From Fodinibius sp964490705 (GTDB lineage: Bacteria > Bacteroidota > Rhodothermia > Balneolales > Balneolaceae): DNA of 64,000 bases. Within the stretch, counting starts at the first letter, position 1, and every line of letters begins with the position of its first letter. The stretch covers positions 22,285 to 86,284 of the forward strand of contig CAZBCG010000011.1 of the NCBI GenBank assembly GCA_964490705.1. The letters are read 5' to 3'. Positions 24,634 to 33,392 of this stretch are shown here, piece after piece. Position numbers and translations under genes: made by a program. The notes beneath the pieces are model-generated. The model saw only the letters and a program-made list of their open reading frames with translations, did not search any database and had not been told where the DNA came from.

Positions 24634-25923
24634 ATGTCACAAAGTGATGACGGTCGCATTTCCAGTAAGGGAATGGACAAAAAAATTGAAAAGAAAACCT
24701 GGACCACAAAGCATATTGCCATGGCGGTAGGCGGGGTGGCCATTTTAGCAGTGTTGTTATATGGTTTCATTTTTATGGATACCCGCTCTACACTGAATGT
24801 CGATCGGGATAAAATTACAGTGAGCACCGTACAGGAAGATTCTTTTCAGAAGTTTATTCAGGTGACCGGAACCATCCAGCCGATTCAAACGATCTATCTG
24901 GATGCCATCGAAGGCGGCGTTGTGGAAGAGATTTACAAAGAATCGGGTACGATGGTGAATCAAGGGGATACTGTGCTTACGCTTTCCAATTCGGATCTGC
25001 GACTGCGGGTGCTGCAGCAGAGCTCGGCTATTTATGATCAGATCAATCAAACAAGGAATTCGCGGCTCAATATTGAACAAAACTCCCTGAGTTTAAAAGA
25101 GCGGCTGGCGAATGCAAAAAACCAGCTGGAGATTACAAGATCGACATATCAGCGACAGAAGAAACTGCATGAACAAAACCTGGTTGCCGAGCAGGCCTTT
25201 TTGGAAGCGAAAGAGAATTATGAATATCAGAAAAAGCGTCATTCACTGATTTATGAGTCCTTTAAGCAAGATTCGCTGCAGTCCAGTCAGCAGCTTCAGC
25301 AGATCGATCGGTCGCTCGATCGCATGTGGCGGAGTCTCGAGGCCGTGCAGGGTATTTTGGATCGCCTGATCGTGACGGCACCCATATCGGGACAGCTTTC
25401 TACCATTGAGCTTAATCCGGGGCAGTCGATATCATCCGGAGAGCGCATCGGCCAAGTAGATATTCTGGACAGTTACAAAGTTCGGGTGGGGATTGACGAG
25501 TATCATCTGTCACGCATTACAACCGGACTTCGCGGCTCTTTCGATTTTAACGGACAAACCCACGAGCTGGAGATTACAAAAGTGTATCCCGTAGTAGAAA
25601 ATGGACAATTCGAGGTAGATATGGAATTTGTTAGTGAAGCACCATCCGGATTAACGCGCGGACAAACGGTCCGTATTCGCCTGGAGCTGGGTGGTTCTTC
25701 GAAAGCCGTATTGCTGGCACGCGGTGGATTTTATCAGGCTACAGGGGGTAACTGGGTGTATCGCCTGAGTGATGACGGAGAACGTGCAGTCAGGCACCAA
25801 GTGCAGCTGGGGCGACAAAATCCCGATTATTTTGAAGTACTTTCGGGCCTGCAGCCGGGTGACAAAATTATCACCAGCAGCTATGATACGTTTGGGGGTA
25901 ACGAGGTCTTGAATCTGGAGTGA
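24634..25923 (+). CDS. Periplasmic adaptor (HlyD/MacA-type) of an efflux system
   Basis: A 429-residue membrane-fusion protein. A short cytoplasmic N-terminus is followed by one membrane helix (about residues 29-48), a split biotinyl-lipoyl domain (EGGVVEEIYKESGTMVNQGD and APISGQLSTIELNPGQSISS), a long coiled-coil hairpin (about 130-240), and beta-barrel/membrane-proximal domains ending with LSGLQPGDKIITSS. It bridges the inner-membrane ABC permease to an outer-membrane channel. The ATP-binding protein gene and FtsX-type permeases follow on the same strand. Probably transcribed from the sigma-54-like promoter just upstream under control of the divergent two-component system. Confidence 0.94.
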   Translation: MSQSDDGRISSKGMDKKIEKKTWTTKHIAMAVGGVAILAVLLYGFIFMDTRSTLNVDRDKITVSTVQEDSFQKFIQVTGTIQPIQTIYLDAIEGGVVEEIYKESGTMVNQGDTVLTLSNSDLRLRVLQQSSAIYDQINQTRNSRLNIEQNSLSLKERLANAKNQLEITRSTYQRQKKLHEQNLVAEQAFLEAKENYEYQKKRHSLIYESFKQDSLQSSQQLQQIDRSLDRMWRSLEAVQGILDRLIVTAPISGQLSTIELNPGQSISSGERIGQVDILDSYKVRVGIDEYHLSRITTGLRGSFDFNGQTHELEITKVYPVVENGQFEVDMEFVSEAPSGLTRGQTVRIRLELGGSSKAVLLARGGFYQATGGNWVYRLSDDGERAVRHQVQLGRQNPDYFEVLSGLQPGDKIITSSYDTFGGNEVLNLE

Positions 25924-25929
25924 GTTTTG

Positions 25930-26455
25930 GGATGAGTGTGGAAGTGTTTAAGTGTTAACGTGTTAATGTTCTAGGTAATGGCCAAGATTGATAAATATGA
26001 AGATCTGCAATGCTGGCAGAAATCTCGGAAGTTAGTCAATTGTGTTTTTGATTTAATAGAAACACCGAGCATGAAAAATGAATATGCGTTAGCGGATCAG
26101 TTAAAACGGGCAAGTATTTCTGTTATGACAAATATAGCAGAAGGGTTCAACAGGTATCACAAAAAGGATTTTATTCGTTTTTTAGATTATGCCCAGAGTT
26201 CAGCCCAGGAAGTCAAAAGTTTGTTATACATTGTTGCTGACAGAAAGATGGCTGACAATGGCAAAGTGGAGGAAATACAGAATGATTGTGATCACTGCCA
26301 AGCATTGATACTGGCATTATTAAAACACATCAAAAGTACATTGAATAAAAATTCGGGCAAGACCAGGGAATCAGATGTTTATTATCTGGCTGAAGAACTG
26401 GTCGCGAAATAGCAACTTGTTACGTAAACACGTTAACACTTACACACATTAAAAA
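25930..26455. repeat. Inverted-repeat-bounded unit carrying the four-helix-bundle gene
   Basis: TAAGTGTTAACGTGTT (25949-25964) and AACACGTTAACACTTA (26427-26442) are perfect 16-bp inverted repeats. Outside and inside the core, more GTGTT-type words extend the pairing imperfectly to about 26 nt. The 414-bp open reading frame lies entirely between them, so the unit is like an intergenic hairpin whose loop is a gene. It separates the adaptor gene from its ABC ATPase gene, which are normally adjacent. Confidence 0.7.
25978..26412 (+). CDS. Four-helix-bundle protein (23S rRNA IVS-protein / Avd-like family)
   Basis: A 144-residue protein with the family signature: YEDLQCWQKSRKLVNCVFDL, then LADQLKRASISVMTNIAEGF, then KDFIRFLDYAQSSAQEVKSL, and a final helix. 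These form a four-helix bundle that makes pentamers in solved relatives. Members are encoded in 23S rRNA intervening sequences, and the Avd accessory protein of diversity-generating retroelements is a distant relative; in most genomes free-standing copies have no known role. The gene appears richer in A and T than its neighbours, interrupts an efflux operon and is enclosed by inverted repeats. Transfer of this unit into the operon is therefore likely. Confidence 0.93.
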   Translation: MAKIDKYEDLQCWQKSRKLVNCVFDLIETPSMKNEYALADQLKRASISVMTNIAEGFNRYHKKDFIRFLDYAQSSAQEVKSLLYIVADRKMADNGKVEEIQNDCDHCQALILALLKHIKSTLNKNSGKTRESDVYYLAEELVAK

Positions 26456-26464
26456 CGTCACGCT

Positions 26465-27154
26465 ATGATTAAAACGAAAAACCTCAAGAAGATATATACG
26501 ACTGATGAAGTTGAGACCACAGCGCTAAACAACGTCAATCTCGAGATCAGCGAAGGAGAATTTTGTGCGATTATGGGCCCTTCGGGATGCGGGAAGTCAA
26601 CATTGCTAAACGTGTTGGGCCTGCTCGATAATCCCACCGAGGGAGAATATCACTTTATGGATTACGAGGTCTCAAACAAATCCGAACGCGAGCGTGCCCA
26701 ACTTCGGAAAGGCAATATCGGTTTCGTTTTTCAGAGCTTTAATCTTATTGATGAGCTGACCGTGTTTGAAAATGTAGAGCTGCCCTTATTGTATTTGGGA
26801 GCACCGGCCCAAGAGCGTAAAGAAAAAGCAGAAGCGGCGCTTGAGCGCATGAGTATGATGCACCGACGCAATCACTTTCCGCAGCAGCTTTCCGGCGGAC
26901 AGCAACAGCGGGTGGCGATTGCAAGAGCGGTCGTAGCCGATGCAAAATTAATTCTGGCCGATGAGCCGACGGGTAATCTCGATTCCGATCACGGTGATGA
27001 AGTGATGAAACTGCTGGCCGAACTCAACGAGCAGGGCACCACCATCGTAATGGTAACACACTCTCCGCACGATGCCGATTACGCCCGCCGCGTTATTCAT
27101 CTCTTTGATGGCAATATTGTGACGGAAAATATGCAGGAAGGATTTCACGTTTGA
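26465..27154 (+). CDS. ABC transporter ATP-binding protein, MacB/LolD type
   Basis: A 229-residue ATPase. Walker A is GPSGCGKST (residues 38-46), the Q loop is FVFQSFNLIDELT, the signature is LSGGQQQRVAIARAV (near 139), Walker B is LILADEPTGNLDS, and the H loop is MVTHSPHDADYA. It belongs to the MacB/LolD/FtsE group that works with FtsX-fold permeases in mechanotransmission rather than classical pumping. The adaptor gene upstream and the permease genes downstream complete the set. It is the only ABC ATPase in the window, so it may serve several of the FtsX-type permeases. Confidence 0.97.
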   Translation: MIKTKNLKKIYTTDEVETTALNNVNLEISEGEFCAIMGPSGCGKSTLLNVLGLLDNPTEGEYHFMDYEVSNKSERERAQLRKGNIGFVFQSFNLIDELTVFENVELPLLYLGAPAQERKEKAEAALERMSMMHRRNHFPQQLSGGQQQRVAIARAVVADAKLILADEPTGNLDSDHGDEVMKLLAELNEQGTTIVMVTHSPHDADYARRVIHLFDGNIVTENMQEGFHV

Positions 27155-27160
27155 TTTCTG

Positions 27161-27245
27161 AGCTTTTAACGTGTTAAGGTACCTGATGTGTTAACGTGTA
27201 GATGTGTTTGGCAACCAACTTTAACACACAAGCACGTTAACACTT
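27161..27245. repeat. Intergenic hairpin of the GTGTTAACGTG family (copy without a gene)
   Basis: GTGTTAACGTG (27188-27198) and CACGTTAACAC (27233-27243) are perfectly complementary, with further imperfect pairing inside, plus another AACGTGTTAAGG word at 27168. It shares its core with the repeats around the four-helix-bundle gene 730 bp upstream. It occupies the first part of the 320-bp gap between the ATPase and permease genes; the rest of the gap holds the regulatory sites listed separately. Confidence 0.7.
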
Positions 27246-27305
27246 TGATAGTGGGTATTATTTATTTCATCAAGACAAAGCCTGCGCTTAGTTATCAAAA
27301 TAAGG

Positions 27306-27321
27306 TGTTCGATTTCGCACA
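27306..27321. promoter_or_regulatory. Candidate enhancer (UAS) for the NtrC-type regulator, site 2
   Basis: TGTTCGATTTCGCACA differs at one base from site 1 at 24486 and lies 71 bp upstream of another sigma-54-like promoter, the same spacing as at site 1. Confidence 0.62.
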
Positions 27322-27392
27322 TCCCTTGTTTTGAATCGGACAGCGCACCGTACTTAACCCTCTCCCAAAAGATTATAAGGCCATTTCTAAAC

Positions 27393-27410
27393 TTGGTATG
27401 GTTATTGGAT
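27393..27410 (+). promoter_or_regulatory. Candidate sigma-54 promoter of the FtsX-type permease genes
   Basis: TTGGTATGGTTATTGGAT keeps the -24 GG and the -12 G at exact 10-nt spacing. It is 65 bp upstream of the permease ATG. Confidence 0.58.
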
Positions 27411-27474
27411 TACATAACAACAGAATGGATGAAGAAATAAGCAGTCCAATATAAAGCATTACGAAATCCATCTT

Positions 27475-29853
27475 ATGCTAAAGAATTACCTGAAAGTTGC
27501 CTGGCGGAATCTCTTTAAGAACAAAGGCTATACGTTTATCAATATTCTTGGGTTGGCCGTAGGCATTGCGGTATGTGTGATGATCTTCAGTTTTGTATCG
27601 CATGAACTCTCTTATGATACCTTTCATAAAAAATCGGATCGCACCTATCGTGTAACGTTATCCCTAGATCAGCACGATTTAGCTGTTAGTCCATCCATGG
27701 TTTTCCCGACGATGCGCCAGCGATATCCCTCGGTTGAAACGGGAGTGCGGATGTATGCCGCCGGTCGATTTAGCCCGGTTGTGGTAAGTCACGAAGACAA
27801 GGTATTTGAAGAGCAGAAGTTTGCCTATGCCGATTCTACCTTTTTTAAGGTATTCAGCTTTGATCTGATAGACGGAAATCGGGAAACAGCACTCGATCGG
27901 CCCAATACGGTGGTGATAAGCCGATCAATGGCACAGAAATATTTTGGGGATACAAACCCGCTAGGAAAAACCTTGACGCTTAATAACGAGAGAACATTTG
28001 AGGTGACCGGGGTAGTGCAGAACATGCCCGATAACAGTCACTTTACCATGGATTTCATCTGTTCTCTGAGCACACTTTCCTCGTGGGGAGAGCTGCAGGA
28101 CAATGAACTTCGCGGCGCACAATTCTTCACCTACATGGTGCTGCAAGAAAATGCATCAGCAGATGAGGTGATATCCAAAGTGAATGAGTACATGCAGGAA
28201 TTGTACCCTGATAACAAAAATGTAAGCCTTGGACTGCAGCCGCTGACCGATATCCATCTGTATTCCGATTTTGAATCCGAGATACAGCCCCAGAGTGATA
28301 TTGCATACGTTTGGGCCGCCTCTGCGATTGCGCTACTGATCTTGATTATTGCTTGTATCAACTATATGAATTTGGCTACCGCCCGATCGGCTCGTCGTTC
28401 GCAGGAGGTGGGTATCCGCAAGGTATTGGGCTCCAGTCGCAAGCGGTTGGTGATGCAGTTTTACGGAGAATCAGCCTTTATTACCATGCTGGCTATTGTG
28501 TGTTCGGTATTGTTGATCGAGCTATTCAATCCGTGGTTTAGTCAGCTAGTAGGCCAACAAGTTGATATTGCATTGACCAACCCCACCACCTTGGGAATGT
28601 TGGCAGCAATTGGATTACTTATTACGCTGATGGCTGGCAGCTATCCGGCAATACTGTTGTCTTCGTTTAGTCCCGTTGCGGTGCTAAAAGGAAGTCAATC
28701 AAAAAGCAGAAGCAGCACCCTGCGAAAAGCATTGGTGGTGTTCCAGTTTGCGATGTCGGTGATACTGATCATCGGGACGCTCGTGATCTATCAGCAGATC
28801 GATTTTGTGCAGCAGAAAGAGCTGGGATATCAGAAAGAAAATGTGCTGGTGCTTACGTCGTATCCGGAGGTGGAGCGTCGCTTCGATACGTTTAAATCAC
28901 TGCTTCAGCAGCGCAGAGGCATTGAACAGGCGACAATGGTGAGCGAAACGCCTACTAATATTAGCGGTGGTTATACCATCCAGGTGGAGGGTATTCCAGA
29001 CAGCGAACGCAATGTCATTACGGGGCTGCGGGCGGATCACAATTTTACCGAGACGCTGGATATCCCGGTTAAAGTGGGAGACTCATTTACAAAATCGGAT
29101 TATGAGCAAACGAATCCCGAGGAAGGAGAACCCCGCTACAGTTTCTTGATTAACGAGGCGATGGTTGATTATCTGGGCGAATCTGCCGAGGATCTCATAG
29201 GCCGCCGGGCAGAAGTCAATGGGCGCGTGGGCACGATAACGGGAGTCGCAGAGAACTTTCATTTTGCTCCGCTGCATAAATCAATAAGTCCGCTCGTTAT
29301 TTTTCCGGAGGATGGGTTCAATAAGATGCTGGTACGGTTTAATACAGAGGATACCAGGCAGGCTCTAAATGAGAGCCAAGAGGTTTGGGAGAACCTTTTC
29401 CCGCAATATCCCATGGAATATCAGTTTTTGGACCAAGAGTATGAGGCGCTTTATCAGCAAGAAAGCCGCGCGGGTAATATGTTCGGTCAGTTTGCTTTTC
29501 TGGCCATTTTTATTGCTTGCCTGGGACTGCTGGGACTGTCGGCCTATACCGCCGAGCAGCGAACCAAAGAGATCGGCGTTCGCAAAGTGTTAGGTGCTTC
29601 GGTGTCGCAGTTGGTTCTTCTGATGTCGAGAGATTTTACCAAACTGGTGCTTATCGCTATTGGAGTTGGAATTCCTGTTGGCTGGTGGGTGATGAGTGCC
29701 TGGCTGCAGGATTACGCTTACCGCATCAATTTACAAATATGGCATTTTGCGGCTGCGGGAGGAATCTCCCTGCTCATTGCCTGGATCACCGTGAGTTGGC
29801 AAGCACTCAAAGCAGCAACCGTAAATCCTGTAAATAGTTTGCGCAGTGAATAG
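27475..29853 (+). CDS. FtsX/MacB-type ABC transporter permease 1
   Basis: A 792-residue permease of the large Bacteroidota type. Order: short start MLKNYLKVAWRNLFKNKGY, membrane helix 1 (about 20-42), a periplasmic MacB-PCD domain (about 45-270), a block of three helices (about 283-405, ASAIALLILIIACINYMNLA), a further helix near 425, a second periplasmic domain (about 445-655), and the C-terminal FtsX block (about 665-785), with EIGVRKVLGASVSQLVLLMS coupling to the ATPase. Probably exports or mechanically transmits across the envelope with the HlyD adaptor and the ATPase upstream. A sigma-54-like promoter and UAS directly upstream place it in the two-component regulon. Confidence 0.94.
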   Translation: MLKNYLKVAWRNLFKNKGYTFINILGLAVGIAVCVMIFSFVSHELSYDTFHKKSDRTYRVTLSLDQHDLAVSPSMVFPTMRQRYPSVETGVRMYAAGRFSPVVVSHEDKVFEEQKFAYADSTFFKVFSFDLIDGNRETALDRPNTVVISRSMAQKYFGDTNPLGKTLTLNNERTFEVTGVVQNMPDNSHFTMDFICSLSTLSSWGELQDNELRGAQFFTYMVLQENASADEVISKVNEYMQELYPDNKNVSLGLQPLTDIHLYSDFESEIQPQSDIAYVWAASAIALLILIIACINYMNLATARSARRSQEVGIRKVLGSSRKRLVMQFYGESAFITMLAIVCSVLLIELFNPWFSQLVGQQVDIALTNPTTLGMLAAIGLLITLMAGSYPAILLSSFSPVAVLKGSQSKSRSSTLRKALVVFQFAMSVILIIGTLVIYQQIDFVQQKELGYQKENVLVLTSYPEVERRFDTFKSLLQQRRGIEQATMVSETPTNISGGYTIQVEGIPDSERNVITGLRADHNFTETLDIPVKVGDSFTKSDYEQTNPEEGEPRYSFLINEAMVDYLGESAEDLIGRRAEVNGRVGTITGVAENFHFAPLHKSISPLVIFPEDGFNKMLVRFNTEDTRQALNESQEVWENLFPQYPMEYQFLDQEYEALYQQESRAGNMFGQFAFLAIFIACLGLLGLSAYTAEQRTKEIGVRKVLGASVSQLVLLMSRDFTKLVLIAIGVGIPVGWWVMSAWLQDYAYRINLQIWHFAAAGGISLLIAWITVSWQALKAATVNPVNSLRSE

Positions 29854-29904
29854 TCTTTGAATTTCCAAGGGAGATAAGTACAGCTATCAACAAAAAAATA
29901 TGCT

Positions 29905-32280
29905 ATGCTCAGTAACTATATCAAAATTGCCTGGCGGAATATCATTAGAAACAAGGGCTATGCTCTGATTAATATTCTTGGACTAGCAGTAGGATTAGCC
30001 TGCTGTATCCTCATTGCTCAGTATGTTCAGGATGAGTTAAGCTACGACAACTTCCATGAAAAGTCCGTTTATTTCGTCGGCAAAGAGAGTACGTTCGGAG
30101 GCAATTCGAGGAGAAGCATGTCCACTTCGCTGCCACTGGGGCAGGCGCTGGTCAATGAGATTCCCGAAGTGGAAAGCTATGTACAGATGACATGGCCGAG
30201 TAGTGGAGAAGTGAGCAAAAATAGCCAGGATTTTACGGAAGAGGGTCGAATTCTAAATGCCACTTCTTCGTTTTTTGAGGTCTTCAATTTTTCATTGAAG
30301 GTGGGTAATCCCGAGAACGTTCTGGATCAGCCGAACTCAGTGGTAATTACCGAAGAGATGATGAAGAAATATTTCCCGGGCGAAGATCCCATCGGCCAGT
30401 CGCTAACTATTCAGAGATACGGCGAAAATACTTATACAGTGACCGGAGTAGCCAGGAATGTAACCCAGAACAGCTACCTGGATTTTGATATGGTCACGAC
30501 ATTGGGCTCGCTGCAAACTGTGAAGGATAAACGGGGGCAGGGTGCGTGGGGTGCCAGCATGTTTCACACTTATGCTTCGCTTCAAGAGGGTGCCGATTCT
30601 GATTTTGTAGAGTCAAAACTGGCTGACATTGCCGACAATCATTTTGAGGAAGAGCGAGAGGTATCCTTTTTCTTTGTTCCCGTTTCTGATTTGTATATCT
30701 CAGATCTGGTATCCCGGGATGGGTTTAAAGGGGATATGAAATACATTTATATCTTCGGTGCCATCTCTCTGTTTATTCTGATTATTGCCTGTATCAACTA
30801 TATGAATTTGGCTACGGCGCGGGCAGCCCAGCGTTCGCAGGAAGTGGGTATCCGCAAAACGGTGGGAGCCGACCGCTGGCAGGTAGCGCGACAGTTTTTG
30901 GGAGAGGCCGTACTCATTAGCCTGTTTTCGTTTGTCGTTGGATTACTGATTGCCGAACTGGCGCTGCCGGTTTTCAACCAGATTTTTGATAAAGAGCTGG
31001 AGTTGTACTTTCGTGAGAATATAGGATTTCTGTTTTCACTGGGCGGGCTGGCCATGGTGGTGGGATTGATATCCGGCAGTTATCCCGCATTCTACCTTTC
31101 TGGTTTTCAGCCGCACCGCATTATGAGTGGGCAGCTTTTTGGTCGCAAGCCATCCGCGGGACTTCGAAAAACACTCGTGGTGTTTCAGTATACCGTAACC
31201 GTGGCTCTGCTGATCGGTACCATCGTGGTTTTCAAACAGCTGCAATTTACGCAAACCAAAGATCTTGGATTTAATGAAGAGCAGGTCATTGTGATACCAA
31301 TGCCGGGCGAATTGTCATCAAAGCACGAGATACTAAAGCAAGAGCTTCAAAAAAATCCGGATATCCTGAGTGTTTCGGCAGCATCGGCTGCACCTTCGGG
31401 ATTTAATACCCGTTATGGTTTGGCTTTTGATCCCGATCAGCCGGATCGTGAGGTTAGTTTTTACGGTTTATTTGCTGATCCAAACTATGTGAAAACACTG
31501 GGTCTGGAGATGGCTGCCGGACGCTTTTTTGAAGAGGAGCGAACCGAAGACAGTACGGTGGTCTTAAACGAAGCTGCCGTGGAAAAACTGGGATGGGAGT
31601 CTCCGCAAAAGACCATTGGAAGGGAACTTACACACGGAGAGGTAATCGGTGTTATAAAAGATTTTCACTTTGCTTCGTTAAGGCAACAGATTGATGGAGT
31701 TTACATCAGGTCCCAACGCCCGGAAAGTTCTTCGTATGCATCCTATGATCAGATTGTGGCACGATTACATCCCGAAAATATTAATGAGTCTATTGATTAC
31801 ATCAGAAATAAGTGGGAGTCGCTTGCAGGTGACCAAACGTTCACTTATTCATTTCTGGATCAAAAATTCGAAGAAATGTATCGAACCGAGCAGCGGTTGA
31901 GTAAGGTATTTACAACCTTTTCGATTATTGCGATAGTGATTGCCTGCCTTGGGCTGCTCGGGCTGGCGGCGTATTCCGCCGAGCGCCGCACCAAAGAGAT
32001 CGGCATCAGAAAAGTGATGGGCGCGACGGTAACAAACGTCGTAACATTGTTGAGCAAGGATTTTCTAAAATTGGTTGCGTTAGGATTTGTGATTGCCGTG
32101 CCCATTGCCTGGTATGTTATGAACCGGTGGCTGCAGGAGTTTGCCTACCGCATCGAAATTGGCCCGGAAATTTTTGCCATGGCCGGTGGCGCAGCGCTGC
32201 TGATTGCACTGGCCACCGTCAGCTGGCAGTCGGTGCGGGCGGCAGTTGCAAATCCGGTGGATAGCTTGCGCAGTGAATGA
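29905..32280 (+). CDS. FtsX/MacB-type ABC transporter permease 2
   Basis: A 791-residue paralogue of the preceding permease with the same layout: start MLSNYIKIAWRNIIRNKGYA, first PCD domain, helices around 288-410 (IIACINYMNLATARAAQRSQ), second PCD domain, and C-terminal helices with EIGIRKVMGATVTNVVTLLS. Only 51 bp separate it from permease 1, so it is probably on the same transcript. Two non-identical permeases could form a heterodimer on one ATPase; this is inference. It ends 26 bp before the stop of a convergent gene. Confidence 0.94.
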   Translation: MLSNYIKIAWRNIIRNKGYALINILGLAVGLACCILIAQYVQDELSYDNFHEKSVYFVGKESTFGGNSRRSMSTSLPLGQALVNEIPEVESYVQMTWPSSGEVSKNSQDFTEEGRILNATSSFFEVFNFSLKVGNPENVLDQPNSVVITEEMMKKYFPGEDPIGQSLTIQRYGENTYTVTGVARNVTQNSYLDFDMVTTLGSLQTVKDKRGQGAWGASMFHTYASLQEGADSDFVESKLADIADNHFEEEREVSFFFVPVSDLYISDLVSRDGFKGDMKYIYIFGAISLFILIIACINYMNLATARAAQRSQEVGIRKTVGADRWQVARQFLGEAVLISLFSFVVGLLIAELALPVFNQIFDKELELYFRENIGFLFSLGGLAMVVGLISGSYPAFYLSGFQPHRIMSGQLFGRKPSAGLRKTLVVFQYTVTVALLIGTIVVFKQLQFTQTKDLGFNEEQVIVIPMPGELSSKHEILKQELQKNPDILSVSAASAAPSGFNTRYGLAFDPDQPDREVSFYGLFADPNYVKTLGLEMAAGRFFEEERTEDSTVVLNEAAVEKLGWESPQKTIGRELTHGEVIGVIKDFHFASLRQQIDGVYIRSQRPESSSYASYDQIVARLHPENINESIDYIRNKWESLAGDQTFTYSFLDQKFEEMYRTEQRLSKVFTTFSIIAIVIACLGLLGLAAYSAERRTKEIGIRKVMGATVTNVVTLLSKDFLKLVALGFVIAVPIAWYVMNRWLQEFAYRIEIGPEIFAMAGGAALLIALATVSWQSVRAAVANPVDSLRSE

Positions 32281-32306
32281 CAACTGATTACGAAGACGAT
32301 ATTGGA

Positions 32307-33191
32307 TTAATGATCACGGTCATGATTTCGTTTTCGGCTTTTTCCGCGTTTTGATCGCTCTTTCGTTTGGCTTCGTTGTTTCTTGACCTTTCCGCGATTG
32401 TCAGATCCACGGTTGCGGTTCTTGTGCACTTTTTCTTTATGATCTTTGGTCCTGCGTTCTACAGAATGCCGTTTCCGTTTGTCGGAGCGATCGCCTTGGA
32501 TTTTTATCCGGGGACGACTCATGTTATCCGACCGATAGTGCTTGCGACTAATTCGGCTGCGGTCATCAGCAATGCGACTCCGATTTCTCTTTTTGGCTTT
32601 ATCCAGCCGCTGTCGATAGTCGCGAATTCGTTTGTGAAACCTGCGCTCAACGTTGGATGAGCTGTAATAATCATCATGCCCCTGATGGTGCGATCGCTTG
32701 GCCATCCATTTACGATATTTTTTGATCCGGGGATGGGCACGGTGTCGCCATTGGGATGGGAGTTGATGGGCAGGAGCTTGCAAAAATGCCAGCGATAACC
32801 GCTCCAGCCAGATTTGAACAGCGTATCTCGGTGCATAATAGTCATCATAGGCAAAGCGGTGTCGATTGTACCAGCGGTGACCGCGCAGTCGAATAAGCAG
32901 CCTTCGATCTCGGTATCCATCGCGAAAACCGGCTCGGTAGGCCTTGATGTCAATGGGGCGATCAACAAAAAGGATGCCCGCAAAATACTTATCATTGACT
33001 CCGTCCATATATCCCGTCAGATAGGTCGATTTGTAGGAATCGTAATGCCGGTTATAGTTATCAATATTTATTTGAAAATGGATAAACGGTTGAAACGATT
33101 GGTAACTTAATTCAATATGCGCATGCTGTGCTTGCGATGGCATATTAAACAACAACAAAAAACCGAATATGATGGGTAGCTTTTTTAACAT
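32307..33191 (-). CDS. Secreted hypothetical protein with strongly basic C-terminus
   Basis: A 294-residue protein with a Sec signal peptide (MLKKLPIIFGFLLLFNMPSQAQ). The middle part is Tyr/Arg-rich (YLTGYMDGVNDKYFAGI, YRAGFRDGYRDRRLLIRLRG) and the last 120 residues are a low-complexity Lys/Arg/His/Asp/Ser tail ending KRNHDRDH. The conserved-looking DGxNDxY and YRxGFRDGYRD repeats suggest a small structured domain; the tail should bind polyanions such as polysaccharide, lipopolysaccharide or nucleic acid. I do not recognise the family. It is transcribed against the surrounding permease genes. Confidence 0.72.
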   Translation of the reverse strand: MLKKLPIIFGFLLLFNMPSQAQHAHIELSYQSFQPFIHFQINIDNYNRHYDSYKSTYLTGYMDGVNDKYFAGILFVDRPIDIKAYRAGFRDGYRDRRLLIRLRGHRWYNRHRFAYDDYYAPRYAVQIWLERLSLAFLQAPAHQLPSQWRHRAHPRIKKYRKWMAKRSHHQGHDDYYSSSNVERRFHKRIRDYRQRLDKAKKRNRSRIADDRSRISRKHYRSDNMSRPRIKIQGDRSDKRKRHSVERRTKDHKEKVHKNRNRGSDNRGKVKKQRSQTKERSKRGKSRKRNHDRDH

Positions 33192-33392
33192 GATGACCTC
33201 CTCGGGATTCGTTATAGAAACTATTTGCTAGATATAGTTTCTGGTGGGGTCTCGAAATAACATAACCATGTGTGGCATGATCATGTTAGAGATGTTATTA
33301 TTTTCAATTGGGATGGGGAACGCTATCACGCCGGAAGGTCTTTAAATCAAACAATCCCAAGAACCATTAATACAAACCTAATTGCTGATATT

